64,000 nt of DNA. Source: Bacteroidia bacterium. Lineage in GTDB: Bacteria > Bacteroidota > Bacteroidia > Chitinophagales > Chitinophagaceae. Shown here piece after piece: positions 17,955 to 28,500 of the stretch. The first letter of the stretch is position 1; each line of letters starts with the position of its first letter. Under the pieces are notes generated by a model, which made no database searches, had not been told where the DNA came from, and saw only the letters and a program-made list of their open reading frames with translations. The position numbers and the translations under genes were made by a program. Location of the stretch: assembly GCA_030426665.1 (NCBI GenBank), contig JAUHYD010000008.1, forward strand, positions 153,156 to 217,155, given 5' to 3'.

Positions 17955-18461
17955 TTGCAATTTCCCTACACAATAAATTTATTCGGTAGTCCTATTCCGC
18001 TACATGGCGTTTTTGAGTTTGCCGGAATATTTTTAGCGTTCAGGTATTATTTGTTTCTGAAGAAACGAAAGGGAGATACAATAGAGGCTCAAAACAGACT
18101 CTATATAGTGATTGCCGCAACATTGGGCGCAGTAGTAGGAGCGCGTGTCATCGGTGCAATGGAGGATATACCGACATGGCTTTCGTCACAATCATTCTGG
18201 TCATATTTCTATGGCAATAAGACGCTTGTTGGAGGCTTGGTTGGCGGACTTGCATCCGTTGAGTTGGTCAAGAAAATGATAGGTGAGCGTTGCAATACCG
18301 GGGACCTATTTGTTTACCCGCTCTTGTTAGGTATGATAGTAGGAAGAGTCGGGTGTTTTACTGCAGGAGTATACGAAGAAACATATGGACTACCCTCGTC
18401 GCTACCCTGGTCGTTAAACCTTGGAGATGGCATACTGCGACATCCGGTAACCCTCTATTAA
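17955..18461 (+). pseudogene. Truncated Lgt-like (prolipoprotein diacylglyceryl transferase family) gene
   Basis: The frame encodes membrane helices and segments like the Lgt-like family of Bacteroidota: TLGAVVGARV, KTLVGGLVGG, GRVGCFTAGV followed by YGLPSSLPW, and GDGILRHPVTLY. At that point, where relatives continue LYE plus a final pair of helices, a TAA stops it at 18459. No ATG start fits. The open frame begins inside the upstream terminator (TTG at 17883), and the best internal start is a TTG at 17955. Canonical Lgt attaches diacylglycerol to lipoprotein Cys in the inner membrane; the CFTxG variant here is a divergent relative. Missing both a normal start and the C-terminal helices, it looks non-functional. 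Confidence 0.6.
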
Positions 18462-18739
18462 TTATACTTGCGTTAGCTGCCGGCGTCATTACTGATGGTT
18501 CTTCTATACTTAACGGTACCGCTATCGGGGTTATGTTTTTCGAGTTTTCGGTGCTGAATATTCTCTTGGGTCTGATTATTCTACTATTGTCAACATCCCT
18601 TAAACATCTTAGAAACCTATCGCTTGCTATGCTTTTGTTTGGCTCCATCATGCTTATTTCCGGCTTTACGCTGTGCTCAACAACCCCCATTATTCGTGGG
18701 CCTCAAATACAAAACCCCACCCCTAACAAACAGGGGTGA
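18455..18739 (+). pseudogene. Membrane-protein fragment abutting the Lgt-like gene in another frame
   Basis: Immediately at the Lgt-like stop, the next frame encodes about 93 residues with three hydrophobic segments (LLIILALAAGVI, VLNILLGLIILLL, LAMLLFGSIMLI) and ends in the terminator. The reading has the composition of a real membrane protein. It lacks the Arg/Glu-Phe ending I expect of Lgt. Either a frameshift separates a diverged Lgt C-terminus, or a deletion fused the lgt-like gene to the end of an unrelated small membrane protein. I cannot separate these by eye. Confidence 0.4.
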
Positions 18740-18745
18740 GGTTTT
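18711..18745. terminator. Bidirectional terminator
   Basis: AAAACCCCACCCCT pairs with AGGGGTGAGGTTTT (one bulge or mismatch) around a 7-nt loop. A- and T-runs on the two sides make it usable from both strands; the gene at 18766 ends just beyond it on the minus strand. Confidence 0.85.
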
Positions 18746-18765
18746 GTAAAGGTTGTTGCTAAATT

Positions 18766-19419
18766 CTATTTCTTTTCTTCTTGCTTCTCACACATCATCA
18801 GAAAATACTCGTTATTGCGGTTGCCCCAATAAGGATGGGCAATATCGCTTCCATTTTCCTTCTCGAATAACACTTTTGCTTTATCGAAGTAAGGCTTTGC
18901 AGCTTTCGCGCCACCGCCAAAATTTTTCGGGGTGAAGTACTTACTGGTTCCCTGCAAATAATACATACGTGGGTTGTCCGGGTTATACTCTTTCGCACTC
19001 GACAGATTGTCGCTAAATATCTTACCATATTTCTGCCACCTGTTCATAGGATCCACAGACATACGGCCGTTTGCAATCATTGCAGCCAGTACATAAGTCT
19101 CATCGTTATCCTTTGTCAGAATTGTTACTGCGTTGTCTTTCTCATTTTCTGCTTCATCCAGATATGCGTCTTTCTTTGTAGCATCCTGCTCCATAAATGC
19201 CAATTGCGCCTTACTATAAGCTGCATAATAATGAGTCACCCACTCGCCGTCCCACTTTTTGGCTATTAGCGATAGCTTATTCGCGTTTGCCACTTTTGTG
19301 TTCATATCCCTTGTGGTATCAAACGCCAGAAACGTCGCTTCCAGTACTTTCTTGTAGTCCTGTGCCATAGCACTCAGACCTGCAACAGCCAATGCTGCCG
19401 ATAAAATCATTTTTTTCAT
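18766..19419 (-). CDS. Periplasmic TPR-like protein, uncharacterised
   Basis: Starting at the ATG at 19419, the 217-residue product has a signal peptide (MKKMILSAALAVAGLSAMAQ). A longer frame from 19467 would overlap the upstream gene and hide this signal. The mature protein is helical with repeated small-residue/Tyr patterns (AYSKAQLAFMEQD, EAENEKDNAVTIL, AKPYFDKAKVLF), consistent with TPR-like repeats. I do not recognise a named family. It lies 37 bp after a TonB-dependent receptor on the same strand and may be its partner, but other TPR-like proteins of this type occur alone. Confidence 0.7.
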   Translation of the reverse strand: MKKMILSAALAVAGLSAMAQDYKKVLEATFLAFDTTRDMNTKVANANKLSLIAKKWDGEWVTHYYAAYSKAQLAFMEQDATKKDAYLDEAENEKDNAVTILTKDNDETYVLAAMIANGRMSVDPMNRWQKYGKIFSDNLSSAKEYNPDNPRMYYLQGTSKYFTPKNFGGGAKAAKPYFDKAKVLFEKENGSDIAHPYWGNRNNEYFLMMCEKQEEKK

Positions 19420-19456
19420 TGTAGTTGTTTTTTTGTGTGTATAATAATTTTTGTGT

Positions 19457-21691
19457 TTATAATTCATCCTTGCTAAATGCGGTCAACGACATGTTCACCC
19501 CCAAAAATATAGTGCGGTACAAAGCAGGAACAATCTGACTTTTTTCAATTGCACCGCTTGCATTTCTGCTGTACCTATAGCCGAACACATTTTTCCGATT
19601 GGTCACATTGTCTATGCTCACATAAAATACTGTGAACCACTTTCCGAAACTATGGAGGTAAGCAAATGAAAGCGCCAGCTTGTGATATTCAGGCGTGCGG
19701 TCCGACATAAATTGTGACGGAATGGTATTGTCATTCTGCGGATTGTAGTAGGGCCTGCCGGTTGCATAACTGTATGTAGCACTAATGTTGGTATTCAATT
19801 TATTTATCCAATACTTACCTACCAGATTCAGGTTATGATTGGCAATAAACGGAGGCGTGGCTTCGCTAAGGTAATTGGCAAACTTTCTCTTTGTGTCTAT
19901 GTAGCTGTACGATATCCAGTAGTCCATATTTTTCACCGACTTTTTATCGCGCCAGAACAACTCTATCCCCTGCGCATACCCGGTACCGCCATTGGTGTAT
20001 TTTGTACCGGAACCTATGTACCTGTAGCTATTCGGGTCGAACGATGATGCCTGCTCCAGTACAAGGTTATCGTAGTTTTTGTAGTACCCTTCAAGTCGTA
20101 GCGTTCTGTTATCCTGACTCCACTGCCAATTGGCAATATAGTGCGTTGCCAATTGCATCTCCGGCTTCAGACCTGCCAGCAAATACATATCGGCAGCTTC
20201 CTGATAAAACATTCCCCCTGCTACTGACATCTGGCTATGAGTTCCGGTTTTGTAAGCCATCGATAGTCGCGGCGCCACATTGTCTGCGTCCAGCAGCGTA
20301 CTGTGCTCAAAACGGATGCCGGGCTTAATTGCCAACCGGTTAACAGGTGTCCAGGTAAGTTCTGTATACGTACCTATCAAAACTTCATCGTACTGTTGCT
20401 TAAAAAATGTGTCTGTTCCCCGCGACTTCCCAAAGTTCTGAATGTCTGTTCCCACCATCAGGTTCAGCCGACTGGTAAAATAGTCTTTCCCCTCTACTCT
20501 GAACTGGTTCCGATAGTCTCTCTGATACATATCCAGATTACCAAAAACATTGTTTGTATTATTCTTGCTGAATGATGCCGCTGTGTACAACTGATACTTT
20601 GCTTTGAATAACTGCTTGTACGATATATTGCTGTAATAGTTACGGTCTTTAGTGGCGAAGTTAATAGTGTCTTCCAGACCACCCAGCGGATTGTAACCAC
20701 TCGTATCTGTTGCAGACGGGTTGGGAATTGCCACACCGGTAGCATTTGTTGTTGCATTCAGGCTTACCTTCAATATGCCGTTCTTGTTTGGCTTCCACAC
20801 ATATCTGATGTTGCCATTTCCTCCTTCCGGTACTTTATAAAAATTGAAGTTACTTTTTATCAGTCCGTAAAATGGTGCCAGATTGGTATACCCTCCGCCA
20901 GCATTGAGGCTGCTGTTTTTCCACCTTTTTACTCCCGATGCATAAGCACCGGCAAGGTTTGCACCGAGGTTAACCGTACTCTTGTCGGCAAGGTCAGTCG
21001 TGTTCAACTCCAGCACTCCGGAAAGCGCCTGACCGTAGCGCGCACTATACCCCCCACTACTAAAAGAAACCCCCTGATACTGAAAAGCCCCGAACCTGCT
21101 GCGGGTAGCCACACCGGGCGCACCGCTAAAGAAGGCATTTTGTACCACCATTTCGTCTACTATCACAGCAGCTTCACTCGCATCGCCACCTCTCACAAAC
21201 AACCCATTATCCGGACCGGTCTGCTGCGTACCGGGTAATGTTTGCATCGCCTTTACCACATCGGCACCGGCACCTGCCGTCGTAACAATGTCCAATGGCT
21301 TAAGTACTGTCTTTGACTTGTCGTTCGACGCTTCAAAAGCTCCGGCAGTTATCGTCACAACATCCATTTCTTTGGGCTTGCTCGTCTTAAGTACTATTTC
21401 TATGCCGCTTATATCACCAGTTATTACCAATGGAGCTCCGGCGGTGATGTGTGTAAGTTCCGATGCAACAATAGATTGATTTCCTTTCTCAGTAGTAACG
21501 AAACTGAACTGCCCCAGGCTATCAGAGGTACCTCCATCCAGCGTATTGTCTAAGTATACATTTGCACCCTTAATCGGCTTTTTCTTTTCGTCAACCACTC
21601 TGCCGCTAATTTTGAATTGCCCCAACGCTGCAACGCTGCTTAATAAAAACGGAATACAAAAGGCAACAATAAAATATAAATTTCTCTTCAT
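19457..21691 (-). CDS. TonB-dependent outer-membrane receptor with carboxypeptidase-like N-domain
   Basis: The 744-residue product (start at 21691, MKRNLYFIVAFCIPF) has a signal peptide and then a CarboxypepD-type domain: KISGRVVDEKKKPIKGANVYL, SDSLGQFSF. A plug domain follows (TAGAGADVVKAMQTLPGTQQ, NGLFVRGGDASEAAVIVDEMVV), then a beta-barrel to the end. This architecture imports large or chelated substrates across the outer membrane using TonB energy. There is no SusD partner next to it, so a glycan substrate is not indicated; cofactor or metal uptake are open alternatives. Barrel length is on the short side but complete. Confidence 0.9.
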   Translation of the reverse strand: MKRNLYFIVAFCIPFLLSSVAALGQFKISGRVVDEKKKPIKGANVYLDNTLDGGTSDSLGQFSFVTTEKGNQSIVASELTHITAGAPLVITGDISGIEIVLKTSKPKEMDVVTITAGAFEASNDKSKTVLKPLDIVTTAGAGADVVKAMQTLPGTQQTGPDNGLFVRGGDASEAAVIVDEMVVQNAFFSGAPGVATRSRFGAFQYQGVSFSSGGYSARYGQALSGVLELNTTDLADKSTVNLGANLAGAYASGVKRWKNSSLNAGGGYTNLAPFYGLIKSNFNFYKVPEGGNGNIRYVWKPNKNGILKVSLNATTNATGVAIPNPSATDTSGYNPLGGLEDTINFATKDRNYYSNISYKQLFKAKYQLYTAASFSKNNTNNVFGNLDMYQRDYRNQFRVEGKDYFTSRLNLMVGTDIQNFGKSRGTDTFFKQQYDEVLIGTYTELTWTPVNRLAIKPGIRFEHSTLLDADNVAPRLSMAYKTGTHSQMSVAGGMFYQEAADMYLLAGLKPEMQLATHYIANWQWSQDNRTLRLEGYYKNYDNLVLEQASSFDPNSYRYIGSGTKYTNGGTGYAQGIELFWRDKKSVKNMDYWISYSYIDTKRKFANYLSEATPPFIANHNLNLVGKYWINKLNTNISATYSYATGRPYYNPQNDNTIPSQFMSDRTPEYHKLALSFAYLHSFGKWFTVFYVSIDNVTNRKNVFGYRYSRNASGAIEKSQIVPALYRTIFLGVNMSLTAFSKDEL

Positions 21692-21709
21692 GGAATTACT
21701 CTTATGTGA

Positions 21710-21717
21710 CAAAACTA
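21710..21717 (-). promoter_or_regulatory. Candidate -7 box (TAGTTTTG) for the TonB receptor gene
   Basis: On the minus strand TAGTTTTG matches TAnnTTTG, 18 nt before the ATG at 21691, and supports that start. No clear -33 TTG is seen. Confidence 0.4.
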
Positions 21718-21799
21718 AAAACAGTATTTATATATTCATTATCTCATTCGGCAAAAGAAAGAGGGCAGTCGGTGAAGGGGTGATTTCAGGCGGTGAAAC

Positions 21800-21831
21800 A
21801 AAAAGCTCCTGCCATTATGATGACAGGAGCC
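21800..21831 (-). terminator. Terminator after the DUF4476 gene
   Basis: On the minus strand GCTCCTG and CAGGAGC (positions 21824-21830 and 21805-21811) pair around a 12-nt loop, followed by TTTTTG. It separates the DUF4476 gene from the TonB receptor gene. Confidence 0.85.
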
Positions 21832-21856
21832 TGCTTAATTTCATTTTTCGTATACC

Positions 21857-22828
21857 CTAGTGGCTACTGATATATTCGTTTAGCTCTGTACGGCTCGCAT
21901 CGAATGTGAATACATTGCCAACCTTAAAGTAATTGCCCTTATCGGTAGTACGGTCATATGCCGCCTTTGCAAAATCCAATTTTGACTCTTCAAACGAAAA
22001 CAATTTGCATATTTCTATTATTTGGTTAGTTGACATGCAATTAGCAGTAATGACGGTCTTTGCAGTAGACAGCTTCGTGTCTTCGAAGCTTGCGTTCGCA
22101 ACGGTTCCTTTCGCAGAACGAAAGTCTCCGCTATTCATTGGGTACCTGCAACCTCTATCACGACGACGGGATGGTGGTGCATCATTATAAACAGGTTCCC
22201 CGTATCCATCATCCATATTACCATAGCTGCTGCTGGTTGTCGTTGTTGTAGTAGTTTGGGTAACAGATGTGTTCATCGTGGGGTCACTGATATTTACATT
22301 CATGTTTACACCACCCATACCTACATTCATGTTCACTCCTCCGTTCCCCATTCCTCCATCGGTTGTTGTTACGGTTGTTTGCGTAACGGTGGTACCACCC
22401 ACAGGAGATGGTGGTGGTGGTGGTGGCGGCGCAGGCTGACCATAATGCATCACATACATATCGGGTGGTGCCACATAATCCGGTTGAACGGGTGTAGCAG
22501 AGAAATAGCGCATTTTCAATTCTCCCTTCCTGTTTGTTTTTATCTTATAAGTAATATCCGCAAATGCACTTGTTGTTGGGTCAATGGCTGGTACATTCTT
22601 AGATATTTCGGGCTTTGATTTGTCGTCAAATATAATTTTTACGGCATACTGAGGTTGAGATAAACCATCAATCCGAACATTTGTTTGCGGAATATTATTC
22701 TGTCGTTGCCCGTTCAATATCAGATAAAACGCATACCCATCTTCCGAGAATATAGTCAGACTGCTTTGCGCCATTCCCAGAAATGGACAAAATATTGCGA
22801 GCATTAGTATCAACTTGTTGTATTTCAT
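21857..22828 (-). CDS. Secreted DUF4476-domain protein with Pro- and Gly/Asn/Met-rich middle
   Basis: The 323-residue product has a signal peptide (MKYNKLILMLAIFCPFLGMAQ). Its N-terminal beta domain (~residues 22-110) is of the type that precedes DUF4476. A low-complexity middle follows with seven consecutive prolines, a repeated GGVNMNV unit and Thr/Ser-rich runs. The last ~95 residues look like DUF4476 (STAKTVITANCMSTNQIIEICKLFSFEESKLDFAK, broken here for length, with ending FDASRTELNEYI). The role of DUF4476 is unknown; it is common in Bacteroidota secreted proteins. It is a single-gene unit with its own promoter box and terminator. Confidence 0.82.
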   Translation of the reverse strand: MKYNKLILMLAIFCPFLGMAQSSLTIFSEDGYAFYLILNGQRQNNIPQTNVRIDGLSQPQYAVKIIFDDKSKPEISKNVPAIDPTTSAFADITYKIKTNRKGELKMRYFSATPVQPDYVAPPDMYVMHYGQPAPPPPPPPSPVGGTTVTQTTVTTTDGGMGNGGVNMNVGMGGVNMNVNISDPTMNTSVTQTTTTTTTSSSYGNMDDGYGEPVYNDAPPSRRRDRGCRYPMNSGDFRSAKGTVANASFEDTKLSTAKTVITANCMSTNQIIEICKLFSFEESKLDFAKAAYDRTTDKGNYFKVGNVFTFDASRTELNEYISSH

Positions 22829-22844
22829 TTTTTGCTATTTTTCG

Positions 22845-22852
22845 CAAAAGTA
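22845..22852 (-). promoter_or_regulatory. Candidate -7 box (TACTTTTG) for the DUF4476 gene
   Basis: TACTTTTG on the minus strand lies 16 nt before the ATG at 22828. A TTG occurs upstream but only about 10 bp away, too close for a standard -33 element. Confidence 0.4.
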
Positions 22853-23169
22853 ATATTTTTTACAATAATAAATCATCACACGATGTTAAGAGAATCAGGA
22901 TGCGATTACTCCACAGAGCCACCGGCAGGCAAATTAGCCGGACTCATTGCGTATCCCGTCAGGGTATATTGTATTTCCCCGAAATAGCAAAGGAATATGT
23001 TCCTTTCTGCATATCTTTGCAACCCAAAACAGTAGCATATTTGTCTTGAATGTTCACATGTAACTGCGAGGCTTAAGCACCTGATATTGTGAATACTCCA
23101 TCACTTTGCATAGTTGGGGGAAAAGATGCATACTACTTTCATTTAATTAATACTTAAACCTTCCGGCAA
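22853..23169. other. Intergenic region between divergent DUF4476 and antiporter genes
   Basis: I see no coding potential or tRNA here. It holds a TATCTTTG box at 23012-23019 (plus strand, 150 nt before the antiporter start) that could be its promoter, leaving a ~145-nt leader. A short CCGGC/GCCGG hairpin occurs near 22920. A leader regulatory RNA is possible but not supported further. Confidence 0.4.
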
Positions 23170-24441
23170 ATGAGCCAGTACGAAATCGTGACCTTTATTG
23201 TTTGTATTACAGCAGCTATTGCATATATAAACAATAAATTTATACGCCTGTCGCCAACGATAGGTATAATGGCGCTTTCGCTTGGTTTTTCTTTTGTTGC
23301 GATAGCTATTCATGGTTTTTTCCCCGATGTGGCCCATACATTTACAAATGTTATTGCTTCTATCGATTTTCATAAGCTGCTGATGAAGGGCATGCTTGGC
23401 TTTCTGCTTTTTGCCGGCGCCATCCATATTGATGCCAAGAGTCTGAAAGCCGAACGACTTCCCATTATTTCGCTGGCAACTGTCGGCATATTTATTTCTG
23501 CAACTATCATCGGCACCCTTCTATACTATCTGTTTCATGCATTCGGTTTGGATATCGGCTACATCTATTGTTTGCTGTTCGCTTCTCTTATTTCTCCGAC
23601 AGACCCAATTGCCGTACTCGCAATATTGAAAAAATCTAAATTACCTAAGTCTTTGGAGCTAAAGATTGCCGGAGAGTCATTGTTTAACGATGGTGTTGCA
23701 GTTGTCGTTTTTCTGACCATTTTGCAGGTAGCTCAAACGGGTATTGAAAACCTCACTTTTGGCGACATTTCTTTATTATTCCTTCAGGAAGCTGTCGGCG
23801 GTATATTGTACGGGTTTGTTATCGGATATGTTGGCTTTTTAGCTATGCAGTCAATCAACAAATACGAGGTAGAAGTCATGATTACCATTGCCACAGTGAT
23901 GGGTGGGTATATGTTTGCCGACTTTATACACGTATCCGGGCCGCTTGCAATGGTAGTTGCAGGTATAGTAATAGGAAACAAAAGTCGCAAGTCGGGTGTA
24001 TCAGATATTACAATGGATTATCTCGAGAAGTTTTGGGAGTTGATTGACGAAATGCTGAATGCACTGCTTTTCATGCTTATCGGGTTTGAAATGCTGGTCA
24101 TTGAGTTTGACAAGAAAATAATAATTATCGGTGTCATCGCTATATTCATTGTGTTATTAGCAAGGTTTATTGCTGTTGCACTTCCGGTAACTATTCTACG
24201 TACCAAAATGTCGTTCGAGAAACACGCAATTGCTATTCTTACATGGGGAGGGCTACGCGGCGGGCTGTCGGTTGCACTTGCCCTGTCGGTCCCAAAAGAG
24301 ATGTTCCGCGATCAGTTTGTGTCGATAACCTATATTATTGTTATCTTCTCCATACTGGTGCAAGGCCTAACAATCGGCAAATTATACAAATGGCTGCTTA
24401 ACAAGGGTAACAAAGAAGAGGAGCAAAGTGCTAAAACCTAG
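23170..24441 (+). CDS. CPA1-type Na+(K+)/H+ antiporter
   Basis: The 423-residue polytopic protein has about 12 hydrophobic segments and the CPA1/NhaP landmarks. These are SPTDPIAVLAIL with the transport Asp region, AGESLFNDGVAVVVF with the ND pair near residue 173, and WGGLRGGLSVALALS near residue 361. It exchanges cytoplasmic Na+ or K+ for protons across the inner membrane for pH and salt balance. There is no C-terminal cytoplasmic regulatory domain beyond a short charged tail (KEEEQSAKT). Its end overlaps the end of the convergent PorP/SprF gene by 11 bp. Confidence 0.9.
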   Translation: MSQYEIVTFIVCITAAIAYINNKFIRLSPTIGIMALSLGFSFVAIAIHGFFPDVAHTFTNVIASIDFHKLLMKGMLGFLLFAGAIHIDAKSLKAERLPIISLATVGIFISATIIGTLLYYLFHAFGLDIGYIYCLLFASLISPTDPIAVLAILKKSKLPKSLELKIAGESLFNDGVAVVVFLTILQVAQTGIENLTFGDISLLFLQEAVGGILYGFVIGYVGFLAMQSINKYEVEVMITIATVMGGYMFADFIHVSGPLAMVVAGIVIGNKSRKSGVSDITMDYLEKFWELIDEMLNALLFMLIGFEMLVIEFDKKIIIIGVIAIFIVLLARFIAVALPVTILRTKMSFEKHAIAILTWGGLRGGLSVALALSVPKEMFRDQFVSITYIIVIFSILVQGLTIGKLYKWLLNKGNKEEEQSAKT

Positions 24442-25504
24442 GGCATACCATCTTTTTGGCCATTCCTTTATCAAAGAAATCACCGGAATGGAATAGCGTC
24501 ACTTCTACGCCACCGGCCATATGGCTCGCATCTTTCAAAGTAGAAACATTGATATCGTAACTTACACCCAGTGCCATCCGATTGTATTTAACTTTCACAA
24601 TTGGTATTACAGCATCCTGGTATCGGTAAAAACCGCCACCTGTCAGGATAAACTCTTTCATTTCCCCTAAACTCTTACGCCAGCTTAATAATCCACCTGC
24701 CATTATCTCTTTGTACGTACCCTGAAAAGCTGCATTTACATGAACCTGCATTATAATGTCATCCATTACATTCATACTCATTGCTGCATTTCCATTAAAA
24801 CGGACGTTCTGCGTAACATCATTTACATCGTAATACGAGAATTTAGGTTGGGTAAAGTGATAGCCTGAAACGCCTAAGACGTAAGTGATATTGTTATTGT
24901 ACCCGGTGCTTGTATTAAAGTTCAAGCCTGCCCCTAAATCCCAGAAGCTCATTTTTGTGTTTGGAAAATTCTCCAGAGAAGGCAGATTTGGGTCAAATCG
25001 CCCACCCTGAAACTGGTTATTAAATGTTGCTTTCCCAGGATCAAAACTGTACTGAATGTGACCACCGGTAAAACCAACCGACAAGTACGTGTTATGGTCA
25101 ACATTCATCGACTTGTTGTAGTTCACTGACGGGTATATTCCGGTAATTTTCTGATCAACGCTGCCCGCCTTGTCGGTAAAGCCTAACACACCAAAACTGA
25201 AAAAGTCATTGGACATTTCACTCATCTGAAAACGGCTTTCCCCGCTAACCACCTTTGTCTCATATGGGTTGCTGATGCTACTCCACTGATTGCGGTAATA
25301 AACACCGACTTTGTAGTCATCGGCAAAAACACCGGTTAGAGCCGGGTTACGTAAAATCGATGTTTCATAAAATTGTGAGAAGTGAATGTCGGCCTGCGCA
25401 AATACAGTCCCCGATATATTCATTACCAATAAAAACAGCACCACCACACGGGCAGCCCCACTGGCATGCTTTATGACACTCTGATAGTTAAAATAGTTTT
25501 TCAT
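24431..25504 (-). CDS. PorP/SprF-family T9SS membrane protein
   Basis: PorP/SprF proteins are outer-membrane beta-barrels that work with T9SS; SprF in Flavobacterium johnsoniae is needed for export or anchoring of the adhesin SprB. The 357-residue product shows the family pattern: signal peptide, then ADIHFSQFYETSILRNPALTGVFADDYKVGVYYRNQW (quoted here only to mark residues 38-74 with its FSQ, NPAxTG and YRNQW points), and alternating beta-strands. It starts 4 bp after the stop of a giant PKD protein carrying a type B sorting domain. That is the same linkage as sprB-sprF, so it is very likely the dedicated partner for one or all three giant proteins upstream. Confidence 0.9.
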   Translation of the reverse strand: MKNYFNYQSVIKHASGAARVVVLFLLVMNISGTVFAQADIHFSQFYETSILRNPALTGVFADDYKVGVYYRNQWSSISNPYETKVVSGESRFQMSEMSNDFFSFGVLGFTDKAGSVDQKITGIYPSVNYNKSMNVDHNTYLSVGFTGGHIQYSFDPGKATFNNQFQGGRFDPNLPSLENFPNTKMSFWDLGAGLNFNTSTGYNNNITYVLGVSGYHFTQPKFSYYDVNDVTQNVRFNGNAAMSMNVMDDIIMQVHVNAAFQGTYKEIMAGGLLSWRKSLGEMKEFILTGGGFYRYQDAVIPIVKVKYNRMALGVSYDINVSTLKDASHMAGGVEVTLFHSGDFFDKGMAKKMVCPRF

Positions 25505-25508
25505 AGGT

Positions 25509-28500
25509 TTATCTAATTATAGTTACATCTCCCTTCATAACAATATCCTCACCGGTATAGCACAGTGCCTCCATAATATATACATATACTCCCGGCTTAG
25601 GTCCGGCACCTTTATACGAGCCATCCCAGGCGTTTTCTGCATCGTTAAGGGAAATGTTATTGCGCTCAAACATCAACTCGCCCCATCGATTATAAATGCG
25701 GAATGTCTTAATTACTTTAACGCCTATCCCACGTGGATAAAACACATCATTTTGTCCGTCTCCATTTGGCGTAAACGTATTAGGGATAAATATCTGACTA
25801 TTATCGCAATAGAGCAAAATGGTCACCGAATCGGACGCCTTGCACCCATGTATCGAGGTTACGTCAACGTTATATGTTGTCATTACCGACATACTCGCGA
25901 CAGGGCTGGCGCATTGCGTGCAATCCAATGTTTCGCCCGGCCACCACATATAACTGTCTATGTCGGTTCCTGTTGCGTGAAGCTGGGCTTTAGAACCTGC
26001 AAGCAAGCGCTGGTTCGGGCCGGCATCAACTGTCGGCAACGGGTAAATAACAACCGTCACATGATTGGTATCGGGTATACAGCTACCCAGTTGAGCAATC
26101 ACAGTATATATCGTTGTATAGTTTGGTCGGGCAATAGGGTTGTATATGGTATTATTGTTTAACCCCGTCGGCGGCAGCCAAAGGTAGGTGTGGGCACCTG
26201 TATCGAACAGCTGCACCGGAACACCCTCACACACGGCGGTGTCGCCCCAGGCACGACTTGTGGTATGCGTTCTCAACCCGACCGTAACCGTTGCCGAATC
26301 AATACAACCCTTGGTGTCTGTCCCAATAACCGTATAAGTCGTTTCTACCGTCGGAGAGGCAAATGTAGGGTTGCAGGCTGTACAGCTCAATGTAGCAGGT
26401 GGCGCCCAGGTATACGTGGCCGCACCATAACCATGTAGCGTAGCAGGGTCGCCCACACAAACTACAGTATCAGGATCAGCTGTAACTACCGGCGGCGGGT
26501 CAATAATTAGTTCTCTGGTGACCATTCCTGTACAGCCCCAACCATTTGTCACTTTTAAAGTCACCGGATATGTGCCCGGGGTACTAATTGAGTACGTAGG
26601 CGAAGCAAGTGTGCTGGTGATGCCATCATATGTCCACTCCCAGGTCGTAATAGGTGACCAATATGTTGTGGAAGAGTCGACAAAATTAAAGTCCATGCCT
26701 ATACACACCGGACTTGGCTCAGTAGTGAACTTAGGATTTATCTCATCCACCTTAATTGTGTCGAGTCCTATACTTGACGTCTGGCAGCCTGTGTTGTCGC
26801 TAAGCAGCAACTTGGGCACATATGCTCCCGCGGTAGTATATACGTGAGTTATTGTGTCAGAACGAGAAGTGGCACTTGTAACACCATCAGAAAAGTCCCA
26901 GGTTATGTAGGGCACATTGCTCAATGTAGCGATAAAGTGGACAGTAAGCGGCGCACACCCCTGCAAAGGCGTATAAGTAAACGCACCTGCATAACCAAAG
27001 ATATTAACAGCACTGGTCGCGGTATCCTTGCAACCATACACATTAGTTGCGATAAGCTGGATGGGATACAAACCCGAAGCCAGATACAGATTGCTCGGAG
27101 ATAATGCCGTCGAAGAGCTACCATCACCCAGATCCCAACTATAAATGGTTGCACCTGTACTTGTATTTGTGAAGTTGACCGTCAACGGCGGACAAACCGA
27201 TACCGAGTCAGACATGGTAAAACCGGCGGTCGGCTTATTCACGTTGATAAACGCGGTGTACGTCGTATCGTGCGTACATCCATGAGTGTCTGTGATGGTG
27301 AGCTTAACATTATAACTACCAATAGCAGAGTAAGTGTGCACGGGCGACAAAACAGTAGACGTTCCACCATCACCAAAATCCCACAATGCTGTGGCAACAC
27401 CCGGAGTCGTAATATTAAAAGTGACCGGACTACTCACACAGGGGTTTCGGTTGGAAACGGTAAATGCAGCGATAGGATTATACACTTGCACATACAACGG
27501 TCGCGTCAAAGAATCCCTGCAACCAACATTATCTGTAACGACGCACTTAATCGAATAACTGCCGGCCGGTACATAAGTATGGGATACAGGTGTACCGGAA
27601 CCCGTTGTACCGTCGCCGAAGTTCCACAAATAGCTGGTGAGCACAGAACCCGAAGTTGCGGTACTTGCATCAGTAAAGGTCACAGAAAGCGGACTACAGC
27701 CGGAGAGGGGTGTCGCCGAAAAGTCAACAGACGGTCCCGATACCAGAATATAGTTTGTCTTCGTAATGGTATCTAAACAACCCAATGCATTCTGTACGAC
27801 AAGTGTAATCGTGTGCCAGCCGGTATCCGTAAAGCTCCTTGTATAGGTAGGGGACGTCGCACCGGTACCCAAAGGAAGTCCGTCTACGTACCAATAATAT
27901 GCCGACGGGGTCCCACCGGTCGTTGTTGACGTAAGAATTACAGATTCTCCTTTACAGACCAATGCATCATCCGTAGTGAAGTCCGGCACAAGCCCTTCAA
28001 GAAAAATAGTCCTGGAGACAGTATCCCGACAACCGCTGGCGGCATTATACGTTGCCAACTGAACTGTATATCCACCCAACGAAGGATAATCATGTACCGG
28101 ATCATCTTCTGTCGACGTCGTTCCGTCGCCGAATATCCATAAGTGGGTATCATCACCCATTGAAAGGTCCCAGAACTTGACTCTGTTTGAAGGAGAACAA
28201 TAAACCGAATCCTCCATTATTGCTTTCGGCGAGTCGACAGTTATATAATCTGAAATCGTATACGGCAATCCGCGACAACCTCGGTAAGAAGGAACAACCG
28301 TAACCGAAAATACGCCGGGCAGTGTGTATGTATGATGCACTTCAAGGGGTGGCACAGAGGTGTCATAAACCGGACCTCCGCCGTCACCAAACTCCCAGTA
28401 CCATTCATCTACCGGCCCGTGAATGATAACCGGCGTAAATACAATATCCACATAATCACCATAACAAACATGAGTTGGAGCGGCTGTAAAGGTAACTTCA

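Noticed and set aside
22256..22618. Plus-strand frame rich in His, Trp and Cys opposite the DUF4476 gene
   Set aside because: It is the antisense shadow of the Pro/Gly/Asn low-complexity region.
22853..23169. Possible tRNA in the gap before the antiporter gene
   Set aside because: No cloverleaf arms or T-arm consensus could be laid out; only a 5-bp hairpin is present.
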